Origin: Perognathus longimembris pacificus
Taxonomy: Eukaryota; Chordata; Mammalia; Rodentia; Heteromyidae
Reading direction: 5' to 3'
NCBI RefSeq assembly: GCF_023159225.1
Contig: NC_063161.1
Span: 120,938,958 to 121,002,957, forward strand
Length of the DNA: 64,000 nucleotides
How positions within the stretch are numbered: position 1 is the first letter of the stretch; each line of letters begins with the position of its first letter. The notes below the pieces were generated by a model. The model searched no databases, was not told where the DNA came from, and saw nothing but the letters and a program-made list of their open reading frames with translations. A program made the translations under genes and the position numbers. This document shows, one piece after another, positions 1 through 11,447 of the stretch.

Positions 1-109
1 TTCCCGCCCGAGCGCCGCCAGCCCCGCCCACCGCCAGGCCGTACCTACCGCCACGCCCACCGCTCCAGCTCGCCCCCCCGAGGCCACAGAGGGAACTACC
101 CATCTCGCA
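1..109 (+). promoter_or_regulatory. GC-rich 5' flank of zeta-like copy A (cut by window edge)
   Basis: This C-rich leader matches positions 30,338-30,446 before copy B. The TATTAAA boxes seen there lie upstream and are cut off here by the window edge, so the promoter of this copy cannot be judged. Confidence 0.6.
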
Positions 110-586
110 ATGGTCCAGCTCCAGCTCCTCCTGACAACACTGGTGTTCTGCTTGCACCCTGCCTGCTCACCAGGCAGCCCTGACCCAGAGCTCCAGCACA
201 TTCTTCAGCTTCTACAACAGCTGCAAATGATCCCCTCTCACCAATGCCTGGATGATAGGGAGAACTTCACGTTTACAATCCAGAAGCCAGAAGCCACCTG
301 TGTGAAGAGGCTGATGCTCCAGCAGATCTTCAACATCTTCACGAGGGACCACCCATTCGCCCGGGACGGACAGGTCCTGAATGAACTGCACTCTAGGCTC
401 CATCAGGGTCTGCAACGACTGCAGATGGCAAGGGAACAAAACGTGTCTTGTCCCAAGGCAGAACTTTCTGTGCGCAACTATTTCAAAAGTCTCTTGAGTT
501 ACCTGCAGAGAAAGCGGTACAGCCCTTATGCCTGGGAGATTGTCAGAGCAGAAATCCACAGGTCCCTTTCTCGAATCAGCCAGTGA
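110..586 (+). CDS. IFN-delta/zeta (limitin)-like type I interferon, copy A, shortened
   Basis: This intronless reading frame of 158 codons encodes a secreted helical cytokine of the type I IFN family, expected to bind IFNAR1/IFNAR2. Residues 1-19 or so form a signal peptide (MVQLQLLLTTLVFCLHPAC). Family marks are a CLDDRENF segment (the Cys29 region of IFN-alpha), REQNVSC (the Cys98 region) and AWEIVRAEI near the C-terminus. N-glycosylation sequons NFT and NVS are present. Overall spacing fits the delta/zeta (limitin) group better than alpha, but family-level placement is my inference. Against copy B at 30447 it lacks five residues after GSP. Its last conserved cysteine is Tyr140 (TAT at 527-529), and it stops at TGA 584-586 where B has TGG and seven more residues. 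It gains Cys64. The lost cysteine would normally pair with the Cys29 equivalent, so stability is doubtful. It could be a functional variant or a decaying gene. Confidence 0.8.
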   Translation: MVQLQLLLTTLVFCLHPACSPGSPDPELQHILQLLQQLQMIPSHQCLDDRENFTFTIQKPEATCVKRLMLQQIFNIFTRDHPFARDGQVLNELHSRLHQGLQRLQMAREQNVSCPKAELSVRNYFKSLLSYLQRKRYSPYAWEIVRAEIHRSLSRISQ

Positions 587-789
587 CACACAGAAGTCAG
601 CAACTAGAGATCCCACTTCGGTGAATGTCTCTCAAGCAATTTCACTTTATCCTCAGCTGAATGGAATCTCCACTCAAATGTTTCCACGACTTTAAAAGTC
701 CATCTACCACTATTTTTAAAGTGTGATGAAAATTATCCGTTATGAGATTACTGAACTTTTTCAGGGGGAAGAAATTTATTATATTCTTT

Positions 790-795
790 AATAAA
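790..795 (+). other. Polyadenylation signal AATAAA of zeta-like copy A
   Basis: AATAAA lies 204 bases after the stop codon. The matching place in copy B (about 31,150) has a small deletion that removes it. A second AATAAA at 947-952 is shared with copy B. Confidence 0.55.
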
Positions 796-1329
796 TAATG
801 TTTTTAAATGTGACTTGTACATAGTTGTTAAATTCTGTTTGGGCATTTTCCATTTCCTAATTTCACATACATATTTCTATGACAGATTCTCAAGGTACTC
901 CAACGTAAGGCATTTTTCAGATAAGGTGATGTTACTGGGTCTAAGAAATAAAAACACTACCACTAATTAGGTAATAGAACAAACTCATCATTCCTGTAGA
1001 AGTGCTCCATGAGGAGATTCCTCATCAGTTGACTTGCCAGTTGCTCCATCCTCTAAGTAATATGCCAAGAACCTGAATGCCAGCTATCTGCTATTTTGGC
1101 TTGACATCTTCCACTTGTACATACGAATGCTTTTATGGCATTTGATACTATTCTCTTCACTTGGACAGAAGAAAATTGTGTGGTGGATCATTTGGTAATG
1201 TGTTAAGGAGCTAAAGAAATATCAATTTTATCCATATTAAAAGGATCTGAATTTATTCCCATATGATATCATGTAGAAAAGATTGAGAGAGAAGTCTATT
1301 TAGTTGACATACAAGCAAAGAAGGAAGGT

Positions 1330-1547
1330 TTTTATTTTTTTTGTTGTTTGTTTTTTTTGGCCAGTTCTGGACCTTGGACTCAGGGCCTGAGCACTGTCCC
1401 TGGCTTCTTCTTGCTCAAGGATAGCACTCTGCCACTTGAGCCACAGCGCCACTTCTGGCTGTTTTCTGTATATGTGGTGCTGGGGAATCGAACCCAGGGC
1501 CTCGTATATGAGGCAGGCACTCTTGCCACTAGGGCATATCCCCAGCC
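1330..1547 (-). mobile_element. Dimeric ID SINE
   Basis: The reverse strand shows the full dimer: a tRNA-derived ID head, an ID-like second half and an A tail (poly-T at 1332-1358 on +). It is absent from the matching place in block Y (about 31,684), so it inserted after the X/Y duplication. Confidence 0.9.
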
Positions 1548-1553
1548 TGAAGG

Positions 1554-1766
1554 GTTTTTTTTTTGTTCTTTTTTTTAGCCAGTCTTGGGCTTGGACTCAG
1601 GGCCTGAGCACTGTCCCTGGCTTCTTTTTGCTCAAGGCTAGCACTCTGCCACTTGAGCCACAGCGCCACTTCTGGCCATTTTCTGTATATGTGGTACTGG
1701 GGAATCGAACCCAGGGCCTCATGTATATGAGGCAGGCACTCTTGCCACTAGGCCATATCCCCAGCC
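1554..1766 (-). mobile_element. Dimeric ID SINE, second in tandem
   Basis: This is a second copy in the same orientation, directly beside the previous one, with poly-T on its left. Together the two account for the about 426 bases by which the copy A to IFNA distance in X exceeds that in Y (2806 versus 2380). Confidence 0.9.
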
Positions 1767-2735
1767 AGGTTTTTTTTTTTTTTTAATTGAGAGATTTCTT
1801 CATTTTTTTACTATCTGTAGTAAAGACAAGTAAGGGAAAAAAGAAATCTTCTATTTTCTTGTTGCAAAAACATCATTTAAAATTTCCAACAGATGATTTA
1901 AACATTAGAGAATGTTATTCATCCATATTCACAGGTTCACTGACTTTTTTGAAAGACACTTGACATGGGACCACAAGTAGACATAGTGAAAAAGTGGCCA
2001 ACAGCATCTGGACATGTAGATCATGTCATAAAGTAGAGGTTGTGTCTTTTTAAGGTTGGGTGAACATCAGGGTTCGAATCCTAGTCCAATACTTCAGGCC
2101 ATTGGCCTTCATATATCAAACAAAGCGAGATGATGAGGGAGAAAGAAAGGACATGCGATTTGTTTTTCAATACAACCATGGACAAATCAAACTTCATCAC
2201 ATCTTCACCCATGCTTTGGAGTAGAGAGATTGGTTTCAGGTTAAATAGGAAGAACTGGACCCAGGTGTTAGGAAAGTATAGACACCTATATGATTAACAA
2301 GTCCATAAATGATTTATGGATTACTTTTCATAGGCATGATATATTTTTCCACGTTAAAGTGTGTATATAATCAAACACAATGTAAGCATACATTACGCTA
2401 AAAGAAACTTTAAGGAAAAAATAATTTTAAAATGATACCATTTATAACTAAATGAATTCTACTACTATATAGGTAAAGATTATTCATGAAGTTAATTACA
2501 TGTCAATGGCTTTTAAAGTAAACTTTCAGCTGAAACTCGTCATTTCTAACCCACCATTTGCACTTTTTATGTATAAAACAATAATATAGTTAGTGTATAC
2601 CTGTATGGTTCAATACATGTGCATTTTTCAAATTCATCAGTTCCATTAAGTAAAATAATGTAAGCCAATCAGGATGATATAGGAAAAAAGACCGTGCTGA
2701 AAACAAGTGCTTGGGAAATGCCTCTCTAAACTGAA
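1767..2735. other. Intergenic spacer, zeta-like copy A to IFNA copy 1
   Basis: AT-rich sequence that aligns throughout with 31,690-32,645 in block Y. I see no gene or recognisable repeat in it. Confidence 0.6.
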
Positions 2736-2824
2736 GCATGAAATCATAAATGAAAACAAAATAGAGAAGTAGAAAGTGAGAGGGGGCATTCAGAAAATGG
2801 AACCTGGCCCAGCCCCTACTTAAG
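2736..2824 (+). promoter_or_regulatory. IFNA copy 1 promoter: virus-response modules and TATA-like box
   Basis: Two IRF-type modules stand in series: AAATGAAAAC (2748-2757) and GAAAGTGAGAG (2772-2782). The TATA-like TACTTAAG is at 2817-2824, about 92 bases before the ATG. This is the expected layout of an IFN-alpha promoter driven by IRF3/IRF7. No ATG lies between the box and the gene start. Confidence 0.8.
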
Positions 2825-2915
2825 CTAAGGGAGCAATCAAGGTCCTCACACACCGCACAGCCAAAGCTTCAGCATCTGCACCTCAGCCACTCCAGCAGCA
2901 CCTGCCCCATCCACA

Positions 2916-3485
2916 ATGGCCCTGCCCTTGGTCTGCCTGGTGAGCCTGCTGGTGCTCAGCTGCAGAGCAACCTGCTCCCTGGGCTGTGAGCTGCCTCCCA
3001 CCCACAGCCTGGGAAACAAAAGAGCCTTGCTCCTCCTGGGACAGATGAGGAGAACCTCACTGTTCTCCTGCCTGCAGGACAGAAAGGACTTTGGATTCCC
3101 CCAGGAGGCTTTTGATGCAGAGCAGGTCCAGAAGGCTGAAGCCATCGCTGTGCTCCATGAGATGACCCGGCAGATCTACAGCCTCTTCAGCACAAAGAGC
3201 TGGCCTGCCCCTTGGGAGAAGAGCCTTGTGGCCACACTGTGCACTGGCCTCTCTGCCCAGCTGCATGAGCTGAGAGCCTGTGTGGCCCGGAAGGAGGGAG
3301 AGGAAGCGCCTGCCATGGTGCTTGAGGACTCCATGCTGGCTGTGAGGAGACACTTCCACAGGATCTCTCTCTACCTGCAGGAGAAGAAGTTCAGCTCTTG
3401 TGCCTGGGAGGTTGTCAGGGCAGAAATCATGAGATACTTCTCTTCATCAGCGGACTTGCTAGAAAGCATAAAGAGTGAAGAATGA
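2916..3485 (+). CDS. IFNA: Interferon alpha, copy 1
   Basis: This single-exon gene of 189 codons encodes a secreted antiviral cytokine that signals through IFNAR1/IFNAR2 and JAK/STAT. The 23-residue signal peptide ends ...CSLG, and the mature protein begins CELPPTH and is 166 aa, the usual alpha length. Mature cysteines 1, 29, 86, 99 and 139 are present; by homology 1-99 and 29-139 form the disulfides and Cys86 is extra. Family motifs include [12 protein letters not shown] (residues 48-59) and [11 protein letters not shown] (162-172). There is no N-glycosylation sequon. Private changes relative to the other copies are Lys at 125-126 (ARKEG) and Met140. The tail is of the LLESIKSEE class. The start is supported by an A at -3 and G at +4, and by the lack of upstream ATGs. 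Confidence 0.97.
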   Translation: MALPLVCLVSLLVLSCRATCSLGCELPPTHSLGNKRALLLLGQMRRTSLFSCLQDRKDFGFPQEAFDAEQVQKAEAIAVLHEMTRQIYSLFSTKSWPAPWEKSLVATLCTGLSAQLHELRACVARKEGEEAPAMVLEDSMLAVRRHFHRISLYLQEKKFSSCAWEVVRAEIMRYFSSSADLLESIKSEE

Positions 3486-3830
3486 GATCTCATCCTACTT
3501 GGAAATGGCCTCACTGATGGAAGACAGTATCTCCCTTCATGGTACTGTGCCATTTTCCAAAGTTGTCATTTCTGCTATGATTTGACATGACTTCAGTGAC
3601 TTTCTTAAATGTTTTCAGAAGGGTTGGTTAAATGATGTTCAATTTTCTAGACTCTCTTCCCTTCTTCCATGCAGATGTATATATCCCTCTATTTACATAT
3701 TTATTTACCAACTTTAAATTATTTTTATATTTATTATCATGTGTTATTTTACCTTGTGGTTTATATATGTAATTAACTTTTCAGTTTGTTTATTAAAGTT
3801 TTACTAAAGAATTTTATTGTATGTGTTTCA
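3486..3830 (+). other. IFNA copy 1 3'UTR with AU-rich elements
   Basis: Several ATTTA motifs cluster at about 3,690-3,745, as in unstable cytokine mRNAs. ATTAAA at 3792-3797 is the likely polyadenylation signal. The sequence is close to the 3'UTRs of copies 4 and 2 and unlike those of copies 3 and 5. Confidence 0.7.
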
Positions 3831-4778
3831 CTCTCCACTTGAATCTTTTAGTGCTTGTGGAATCTTATCAAAGGAACGAAAATGGATTTCCATCACCTGT
3901 GCTTATTTTTCTCAAATTATCAGTGTCAATTGGTTTCTTCTTGTGCTGGAAATACTTTTCTCAGTAGAGTAATATTTGCATAACCTATATAAGGTGTTGC
4001 TATGGATCAAATGCAGTAAAAAGAAAATAACACTGATGTTCTCTAAAGCAGACTGTGTCCTGGTTTTAGGATATAGTTGAAAGCCTAACATGCAGTTTCT
4101 TTTTTTTTCTTCTTGTTTTTCTTCAGTGAAGGAACTATACAAATTAGAATCACACATAATCCATATAATATGAAGAGAAATTTGATCAAATGGTCACAGA
4201 AAAAGGTCGATTGTGGCATGGAGAAATTTCACAGGTTTAAAAAGACAGTAGACATCTAAGTGCATGTGGTTGCTTCTAGTTGCGTACATGAGTTTGCAAT
4301 GTACACAGATGACACTTTGTCAAGGTTAAGATGGTTAAACTGAGATCTTCTGATGGGAGTGTGGAATCTACATAGGGAGCAAAAGAAATTTCAATTTACC
4401 GTTCTCCAAGTGTTAAAATGAAAGGGAATAGAGCTGAAGGGAGTCAGAGTTAGAAGAGCATCACATCAGAAGAAGCAGGGAGAAAGGAATGGGAATTTAA
4501 GAAAATCAAATGGCTTAGCAGAGGAACCAGTGGTGCAGGGAAGTTGACTGATGCTGCCCACTGCTCTGGGAAAGTGGATGGCATTGGTACTATTGGGTCA
4601 ACAAATTGCCAGATTAATAAGCAGAAAGCATAGGAGAATAGTCAGAAACAAGACAGGTCATGACTCTGAAGTGGAGAAGACAATAGTATCAAATACAATG
4701 TGAGCTCTTTCTTCTGTGCAGAACCTTCGATTTCTCTGTCTCTCATTGTCTCGGTCTCGGTCTTCCCCCCCCCCCCCC

Positions 4779-4834
<56 letters not shown>

Positions 4835-5200
4835 CTGTGTATATTCATAAAGACTTTTTGTTGTTTGACAATACTCAAGTTTGGAATCAATGTTTTCTGC
4901 TTTCTTGACATTGCTTGCTAGCTGACACTCTACCTCCTCAGTCAAGGCTGCAACCTCGGTATTGGCTTGTTATTCCAAGAAGTGAACTTTTCATTCTAGG
5001 CTGACTTCAAATTGCAGTGACCTAGACCTCATTCTCTTTAGGGGATAACATTACAAGTGTAATCAGATTTACAGATGACAGATTTTAAAATGGCAAAATA
5101 ATATATCCAACATTTTTAAAAATGCTACTTTAAACAGCACTTACAGTTTGTGAATTCAATATGCTGAAATAGAAATCAAAATCTTCATCAAAATTAACTA
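3831..5200. other. Spacer with poly-C/(GT)n microsatellite
   Basis: No gene is seen. Up to about 4,235 it matches 33,700-34,117 in Y. The part from 4,236 to about 5,104 is missing from Y, where the nested L1 complex sits. A poly-C run and a GT tract occupy about 4,767-4,832. Confidence 0.65.
4767..4832. repeat. Poly-C run followed by (GT)n
   Basis: About 14 C residues run straight into roughly 26 GT units. This simple repeat explains the His/Thr-rich apparent reading frames on the reverse strand. Confidence 0.95.
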
Positions 5201-5203
5201 CCG

Positions 5204-5440
5204 GGAGTGGGTGGATGACTTCTGTTGTCCTAGTGATTCAGGACAATGAGTTATGGGGATCGAAGTTCAAAGCCAGCCTGGACAGGAAAGTCCATGAGAC
5301 TGTTATATCCAACTAGCTAATACAGAACCAGAAGTGGTGCTGTGGCTTGAAATTAGTTGACTGCTAACTTTGAGTAACATACCTCAGAGACAGGGCCCAG
5401 GCCCTGAGTTCAAGCCTCACCACCAACAATACTAAAAAAG
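5204..5440 (+). mobile_element. B1-like/ID composite SINE (old)
   Basis: A B1-type left half (GGATCGAAGTTCAAAGCCAG, then a region like GGAAAGTCCATGAGAC) is followed by an ID-type half (GCCCAGGCCCTGAGTTC). It is shared with 42,706-42,926 in Y, so it predates the duplication. Confidence 0.7.
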
Positions 5441-5614
5441 AAACCTAGTAATTTTAGCCACAGAATTAAGTTAAAAGGAAAGAAGATTTGATGCTATTCA
5501 AACAGAAATGTACTCATTCTCTAACTTGTATAACCTTTCTGTACATCAGCTTTACTATATGTATGTGTGTGTGTATATGTATTATATATTTACACACATA
5601 CAAGAATTAAGTTA

Positions 5615-5880
5615 ATTGAGGTAGGGTGCAGGCAACTTATGACTATAAGCCTAGCTACTCAGGAAGCTCGTATGTGAGGGTCTTGGTTCACAGCCTGCCA
5701 GCACAGGAGAGTCCAACTTTTTTTCTACAATTAACTACCCCAAAAAGCCAGAGGTGGTGCTGTGGCTCCAGCAGTAGAACAGTAACCATGAAAAGAAAGT
5801 TCAGGGAGAGTGCTTAGGCCCTAATTCAGGCCCAAAGACACACACACACACACACACACGCAAACACACACACACACAGA
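5615..5880 (+). mobile_element. B1-like/ID composite SINE with (CA)n tail
   Basis: It has the same architecture as the element at 5,204 and ends in a CA-rich tract at about 5,839-5,878. Its orthologue in Y is at 43,550-43,820, where the CA tract is longer. Confidence 0.7.
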
Positions 5881-7982
5881 ACTATGTTGGATTATTATAG
5901 CATAGGTGCTTCCAAAACTGAGCAAGAATCAAAACTTATATAACTCCTAAATAAAATAGAAGATGGGCCACTGAACAGCTTACTGAATGTTCAAAATATT
6001 TCATCAAATCCAAGTGAAAATACAGAAACATGGAAATACAGAGAGGCTTGAGTACAATTTCAATGTAATAAAACATTTAATTATGTTAACAAAGTCCACA
6101 ATACACAACTTACAGTATTACCCATTACTCAGAATAAACAATTTGACACTGCTATTCCATTCTGCTTGGACTTATGTCAGATGCTGTGCATACTCTGCAA
6201 TTCCCAGTTGGCTCATAAATTAAATGGCTTCAAAACATTAATAGAGTTGTCAATAGCAAATGTTCCTATGCATTTTAAGGTGCTTGGCAGAATATTTCCA
6301 TGAAAGTAATACTGAATGTAGTAGGGCAGTTAGCCATTTTCTTTAGTACATGTGACACTATTGTTTGCCTTTGTCTAAAATCCAGAGGAGTCAGCTTTGT
6401 ACCTCCCTTAACTGATGCCCCGAAGTATGATTCCAAGAAAGCAGAATGCCTGTAGAAAAGTTAAAACTTTAACCTTCTTCCTTTAAGTGAAGAATTGGAG
6501 GCTGGCATAAACATCTAGGTTTGGCAATAAACATCTGGATATACTAGCAGAAGACCCATGGTGCTTTGTCGATGAGTCTAGCTCCTTGTCCTCCTTTCCT
6601 TAGAACTTAGACAAAGTTACATTATGCTTCATTGCGTTAAGAAACAATGAACAATTGCACTTTGAGGCAAGTGCTCTTGCCACTCGGACATCTTCCCAGC
6701 CCCAACAATTGCACTTTGATATTGGAGGTGGTACCTAGGATCCTTTGCCATACCAGCAATGTATGATTTCAAGCTGTGGCTTCTCCTGGGATGTTGATTC
6801 CTAAGTCTCTTTCCAGTCTTCTATTTTATAGTGAGCTTTTCCAATGGAGCCAGTATCTTGACTTCCTCAGATGGTGATTTTAGATCGTGGATGTGTTTGG
6901 AATACTTCATCCATACCTCCATATTTATGTTTTCCTCCAAAACTCTATAAATTGGCATAACACACCTACTCCTATTTGGAAGAGAGTAGGTATTTTCAAA
7001 GATGTATAGAATAGGAATTGATTTCCATTTCTTATGTATTTGTTTTGTGGTATTGTTTTCAAAAACATAACTCATACTAGTAGTTGTTGTTCAGATTAAG
7101 AAAGGAACTTTTGAGATAACCAGATTCTCTCTTATTTCTCTTTTGAAGAAAATCTTTCCCTTGTTTGCTTAGATTATTGACTAGATGGAGTCACAGACAA
7201 GATAAATTTCACAATCCTTCCAGTGACTGAATCCTTTGAGTTGATTAGTTAGATTCTCTCTTTTTCCTCATGGCTGATTCCAAATTTATGAATGAAGAAA
7301 CTCATATACATGCTCCTGCAAAGAGGAGGAATTCACTAACGTAGGGATAGCTCTTCCTTGAATGTATTAGAAACAGCTATTTCCATTCCTTTGTGAAATT
7401 CACCATTGATCTCCAGTCCTCCCAAGTCTTTGCTACATTGAATTTTGCTATGAACACGTTGTCATTTGTGGTCATTGACTTGACGATTATTGTTGAATAG
7501 TAGCCTTTTATTGTCTGTGATGCTAGGCATGCACTCTCCCACTTGACACCCTGATCCCATGTCTCCATTTGCTTTGTTTATTTTAGTGGTAATATTTCAA
7601 CTTCCTGCCTGGATAGGTCTGGTCTCTAGTCTTTCAGATCTCCACCTGCTGAGAGGACTGTCACAGGCTGCCATGTTTGACTGTCCTCTGTCATTTTTGC
7701 TTCAGTGATCACTTCCTTTCTTTTACTTTCATGACAATCGAAAATATAGTTTTTATTTCAAGTCCACAAGGAGCTATGGTTTTTGTTTTCTAAGAAACTG
7801 TACAAGAGAAATAAAAAGTCAGATGCAATGGAAATTTTAACAAAGAACAATGCCTACCCAGTCTCTTTCTGTGTTCTCCTCTATGGAAATTACTTCACTA
7901 CGAATCATAATGCAGTTCCATGACAGGTGGACAAATTAGACCATCAAACCACCACCACTTAAAAAGTACAAAACTAAAACCG
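5881..7982. other. Spacer, IFNA copy 1 downstream
   Basis: AT-rich unique-looking sequence that aligns with 43,830-46,095 in Y and, more distantly, with the copy 2 spacer (15,540-16,540 and 18,260 onward). No gene was recognised. Confidence 0.6.
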
Positions 7983-8190
7983 AGGTCTGAGAATATGGCT
8001 TAGTGGCAAGAGTGCTTGCCTCATATACATGAAGCCCTAGGTTCAATTTGCCTGCACCACATATATAGAAAAACAGCCAGAAGTGGAGCTGTGGCTCAAG
8101 TGGGAGAGTGGTAGCCTTGAGCAAAAAGAAGCCAGGGACAGTGCTCAGGCCCTGAGTCAAAGCCCAGGACTGGCAAAAAAAAAAAAAAAA
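7983..8190 (+). mobile_element. Dimeric ID SINE
   Basis: Full-length dimer ending in an A tail. The matching place in Y (about 46,105) has no SINE, so it inserted in X after the duplication. Confidence 0.88.
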
Positions 8191-8531
8191 GTAAAGAAAG
8201 AAAGAAACAAAAACTGAGAATTAGAAACTTCTGAAGTAGTGAATAATAATCCTTGTTGAAATTGCTCCAGTGCTTGAAGCTAGCAGAAGGAAAAGTCTAA
8301 TGATCCCTTTTCTACATTAATGGTCTCCAAACAGAAGTCAGCAAGTAGAGAAGAAGGTCATATGTATGGCTCTTTCTAAGGTAGTTCATTTTTGTCTCAA
8401 CCCCAAAGGGAACTTGTACTCTGAAGATTTACTATCTGAAAAATTACCTAAAATTGAACTGAGAATGTTTATAATAGTTTGTATATTATACATTATGAAT
8501 TTAGTAAAATATTTAGAGAATAGAAGCTCTA

Positions 8532-8569
8532 TTTCCTTTCCTTTCCTTTCCTTTCCTTTCCTTTCCTTT
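8532..8569. repeat. (TTTCC)n microsatellite
   Basis: About seven uninterrupted CCTTT-type units. The Y equivalent near 46,440 is irregular. Confidence 0.9.
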
Positions 8570-8637
8570 TCTGTTAGTAATGGGGCTTGAATGCATTGCC
8601 TGATGGCTGTCCCTGACACACAGTGCTATTTCCAATT

Positions 8638-8751
8638 AAATGGTGGTTCATTGGAGGTAAGTGTTTCACAGGTTTTCCTGCCTGGCTGGTTTTGAAATGG
8701 TGGTTCATTGGAGGTAAGTGTTTCACAGGTTTTCCTGCCTGGCTGGTTTTG
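8638..8751. repeat. 57-bp perfect tandem duplication
   Basis: Two adjacent units, 8638-8694 and 8695-8751, look identical. Block Y (about 46,527-46,583) has a single unit, so the duplication is recent and specific to X. Confidence 0.92.
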
Positions 8752-9149
8752 AATTGTGATCCTCAGATATCAGCCTCCTGGGTATGTAGGATTACATGTG
8801 TGATCCACCAGTACACAACCTCTATATTCAGAAATAATGACATAATTTATGAATTTATCTATTTGTTTAAATTCCTGTACATGGACTTCAAGTTGTAAGG
8901 TGTGAAACAACTTTTCTAAGAAAGATTCTTGAAGACATTATTTATTAAGACTTTTATATTGACATTGATAAGACTTAGTATAACAAAAAGTAATCAGTTA
9001 TGAAAATGTAATACAAATATATGTCTCATTCATACCGGTGCTCAATGCTGGATTTCCAGATTAGGTGACTTGTTGCTGGGCTCACTTCAGTGGAGGCCAG
9101 CACTATTTGAAAGACCGTAGGACTGTCTACTTTGGGCTTTGGCACCTTT

Positions 9150-9154
9150 TTTTG

Positions 9155-9185
<31 letters not shown>

Positions 9186-9377
9186 GCCAGTCCTGGGCCT
9201 TGGACTCAGGGCCTGAGCACTGTCCCTGGCTTCTTCCCGCTCAAGGCTAGCACTCTGCCACTTGAGCCACAGCGCCGCTTTTGGCCGTTTTCTGTATATG
9301 TGGTGCTGGGGAATCGAACCTAGGGCCTCGTGTATCCGAGGCAGGCACTCTTGCCACTAGGCTATATCCCCAGCCCC
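9150..9377 (-). mobile_element. Dimeric ID SINE with 16-bp target-site duplication
   Basis: Reverse-strand dimer with poly-T at about 9,158-9,183. Direct repeats GGGCTTTGGCACCTTT flank it at 9134-9149 and 9380-9395. Block Y is empty at about 46,975. Confidence 0.92.
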
Positions 9378-9657
9378 AGGGGCTTTGGCACCTTTAACAC
9401 ATAGCTCCAAATATGTCTGTGGTCTTTGCACACATTTTCCTATATTCCATAGTTAAAACTGTGATTCAGATGAGGATAAACTCACAGACCACAATGTATA
9501 GAAGAAAATGTTTCCATCTATTTTTCTGGATTTGTTCTCACATGAAACCAGGATGTTAAGATGTGGTAAAGGAAACCCAGTTGGGAAGTTTGTGGACAGA
9601 TACAATAATTCTTAAATGGGATCACTTTTCAATTTCACATTTTCTTCTAAAGCTATT

Positions 9658-9680
9658 CGTGTGTGTGTGTGTGTGTGTGT
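9658..9680. repeat. (GT)n microsatellite
   Basis: Short GT tract, orthologous to the longer one at 47,244-47,285. Confidence 0.9.
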
Positions 9681-11430
9681 ATTTGTGCGAGTGTGCATGC
9701 ATGCATACTCCCTGAGTTTTTTCAGTCAAGGCCAATGCTCTACTACTTGAGCCAAAGTTCTACTTCTCGCACTTTGGTATTTAATTAGGGTTAAGAATCC
9801 CCATTTCTAACCTCTTCTAATGCTATTTAAGAGAAAAATTAGCCAATTACTTTACGACACAAATTTATTATAATAGTTATGGTTAAGTCTCAATGAATTC
9901 TATAATTTCATACCAGAAAAAGTGCTAAAGTATGGAGAAGTCTTGAAACACATAAGCTCAATTACTACCATGGAGATCGGGAGCATATGATGAGGCACCT
10001 GTTGCTACTGCAAGATACTGAAAACTAAAATGTACAGTGAGTCATCCATGTTTTGAGAATTCTTTCTCAATTTCACATTCTAGCACTAAAATTAAAAAAT
10101 TTAATCCATATCTCTACAACCAAATAATTGCTCTTTTTAAAATATTGCTTATAATCTTCAAGTATTAGTTTTGGAATTATGGAGAATTAAATATATCTCT
10201 GTGTCTAAAATCCTCTCAAACATATTTTATTGGTCTTGGAATTACGTTTCTACTGTTATTATGATGATGATATTTCAGAACTGAATAACACTCCCCTCCC
10301 CAACAGGAGGAAAGTTCATCTTCAGATACATGTGAATACACTTAAGACATTACAAGATTGAGTCCTTCCAAAGTCAACTCATATAAAATCTCATCTTTAG
10401 AGTTTACATAATTTTCTTGGATTTGCTTGTATACATAATGATAAACCATGTTACTGAATTCATCAAAGACACAGACAATGTGGACAGTATTGTTGCTACC
10501 AACCTCCAGTAATAGAGGTCATTTTCTCCATTACAGCTTGATGACATTTCATATATATATGTATATATATACACATATATACATATATACATATATATGT
10601 GTATATATATACATATATATGTATATATATACATATATATACATATATATATATATGGCCTCCAATGACTTCTAATGGCTTTCTCATGACTTGAAGTTGA
10701 GTGCTTCTGACTGGGTTTGGCCTATGGGACTGAAGCACAAGTTGGTTTAATTTTATAATTTAATTGTATTGAGTTTTTTCCTCATCAGCAAATATACACA
10801 CTACACTAAATGTAAATAAATAATTTACAGGAAGAAAACATAATTTAAGAAAATTTAATTCCAGAGAAATACATGTGAGAGTACTTTATTGAGAGCAAGT
10901 TAAGTACCAACGTACATTTTTTTAGAATGAAGGGCAGTATTATGTCTTCTGATGTGTGCTGGCTGTTTCTTTACTTCTTAGCCATGCCTCCAGTTCTATC
11001 CTGAGATAAGGTCACGATGGCTGCTTCACTCTATGCCTGGTCACTGCTTTGTAAACTTATTTTAGGTTTCCTGTCTTAAGTTGGATAGAGACAATTGCCA
11101 CTCTGTCCTGGTTCATCATGGAGTGTCATGAACACTCTTTAGTGTTTCTCCTCAATCCATGATCCTTCTAGTCTCAGAGTCAAGTATGAGGGACTAGTAC
11201 TCAGATGAACTTTTAAATAGGAGAGTCTCCTTAAACTATTCTATAATCTATCCCAAGATGCATTTCATGAAAAATTAAAATCTGCACACTTTGTAAAGTA
11301 TTTTACAAAGGTATATAGTACAGCAATGTATTAGGTGTTGTTGAATTTTCATGAGGGGTTTGCTTTATAAAAAAGATTAAGAGCAAGTGGGGGCATGGAG
11401 AGGGAAGCTAATAGAGTAAAGGAAATGGCT
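9681..11430. other. Spacer before IFNA copy 2, with (AT)-rich microsatellite
   Basis: No gene is seen. An ATAT/ACATAT tract lies at about 10,550-10,658. Similarity to block Y stops near 10,111 (Y 47,712); the rest up to 15,534 has no counterpart in Y. Confidence 0.6.
10550..10658. repeat. AT-rich alternating purine-pyrimidine tract
   Basis: About 109 bases of ATAT and ACATAT units, nearly self-complementary and able to form hairpins. The Tyr/Ile-rich frames in it are artefacts. Confidence 0.9.
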
Positions 11431-11447
11431 GGGAAATGCCAATCTGA

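Noticed and set aside
1348..1786. Repeated short open frames (FFLASPGPWTQGLSTVPGFF type) seen at many places
   Set aside because: They are translations of the reverse strand of the dimeric ID SINE, not genes.
2040..2100. Possible tRNA gene, because GGTTCGAATCC (a B-box match) lies at 2071-2081
   Set aside because: No matching A box or cloverleaf stems, and the paralogue at about 31,975 has lost the motif. Chance match.
10404..10738. Tyr/Ile-rich frames on both strands
   Set aside because: They are translations of the AT-rich simple repeat at 10,550-10,658.
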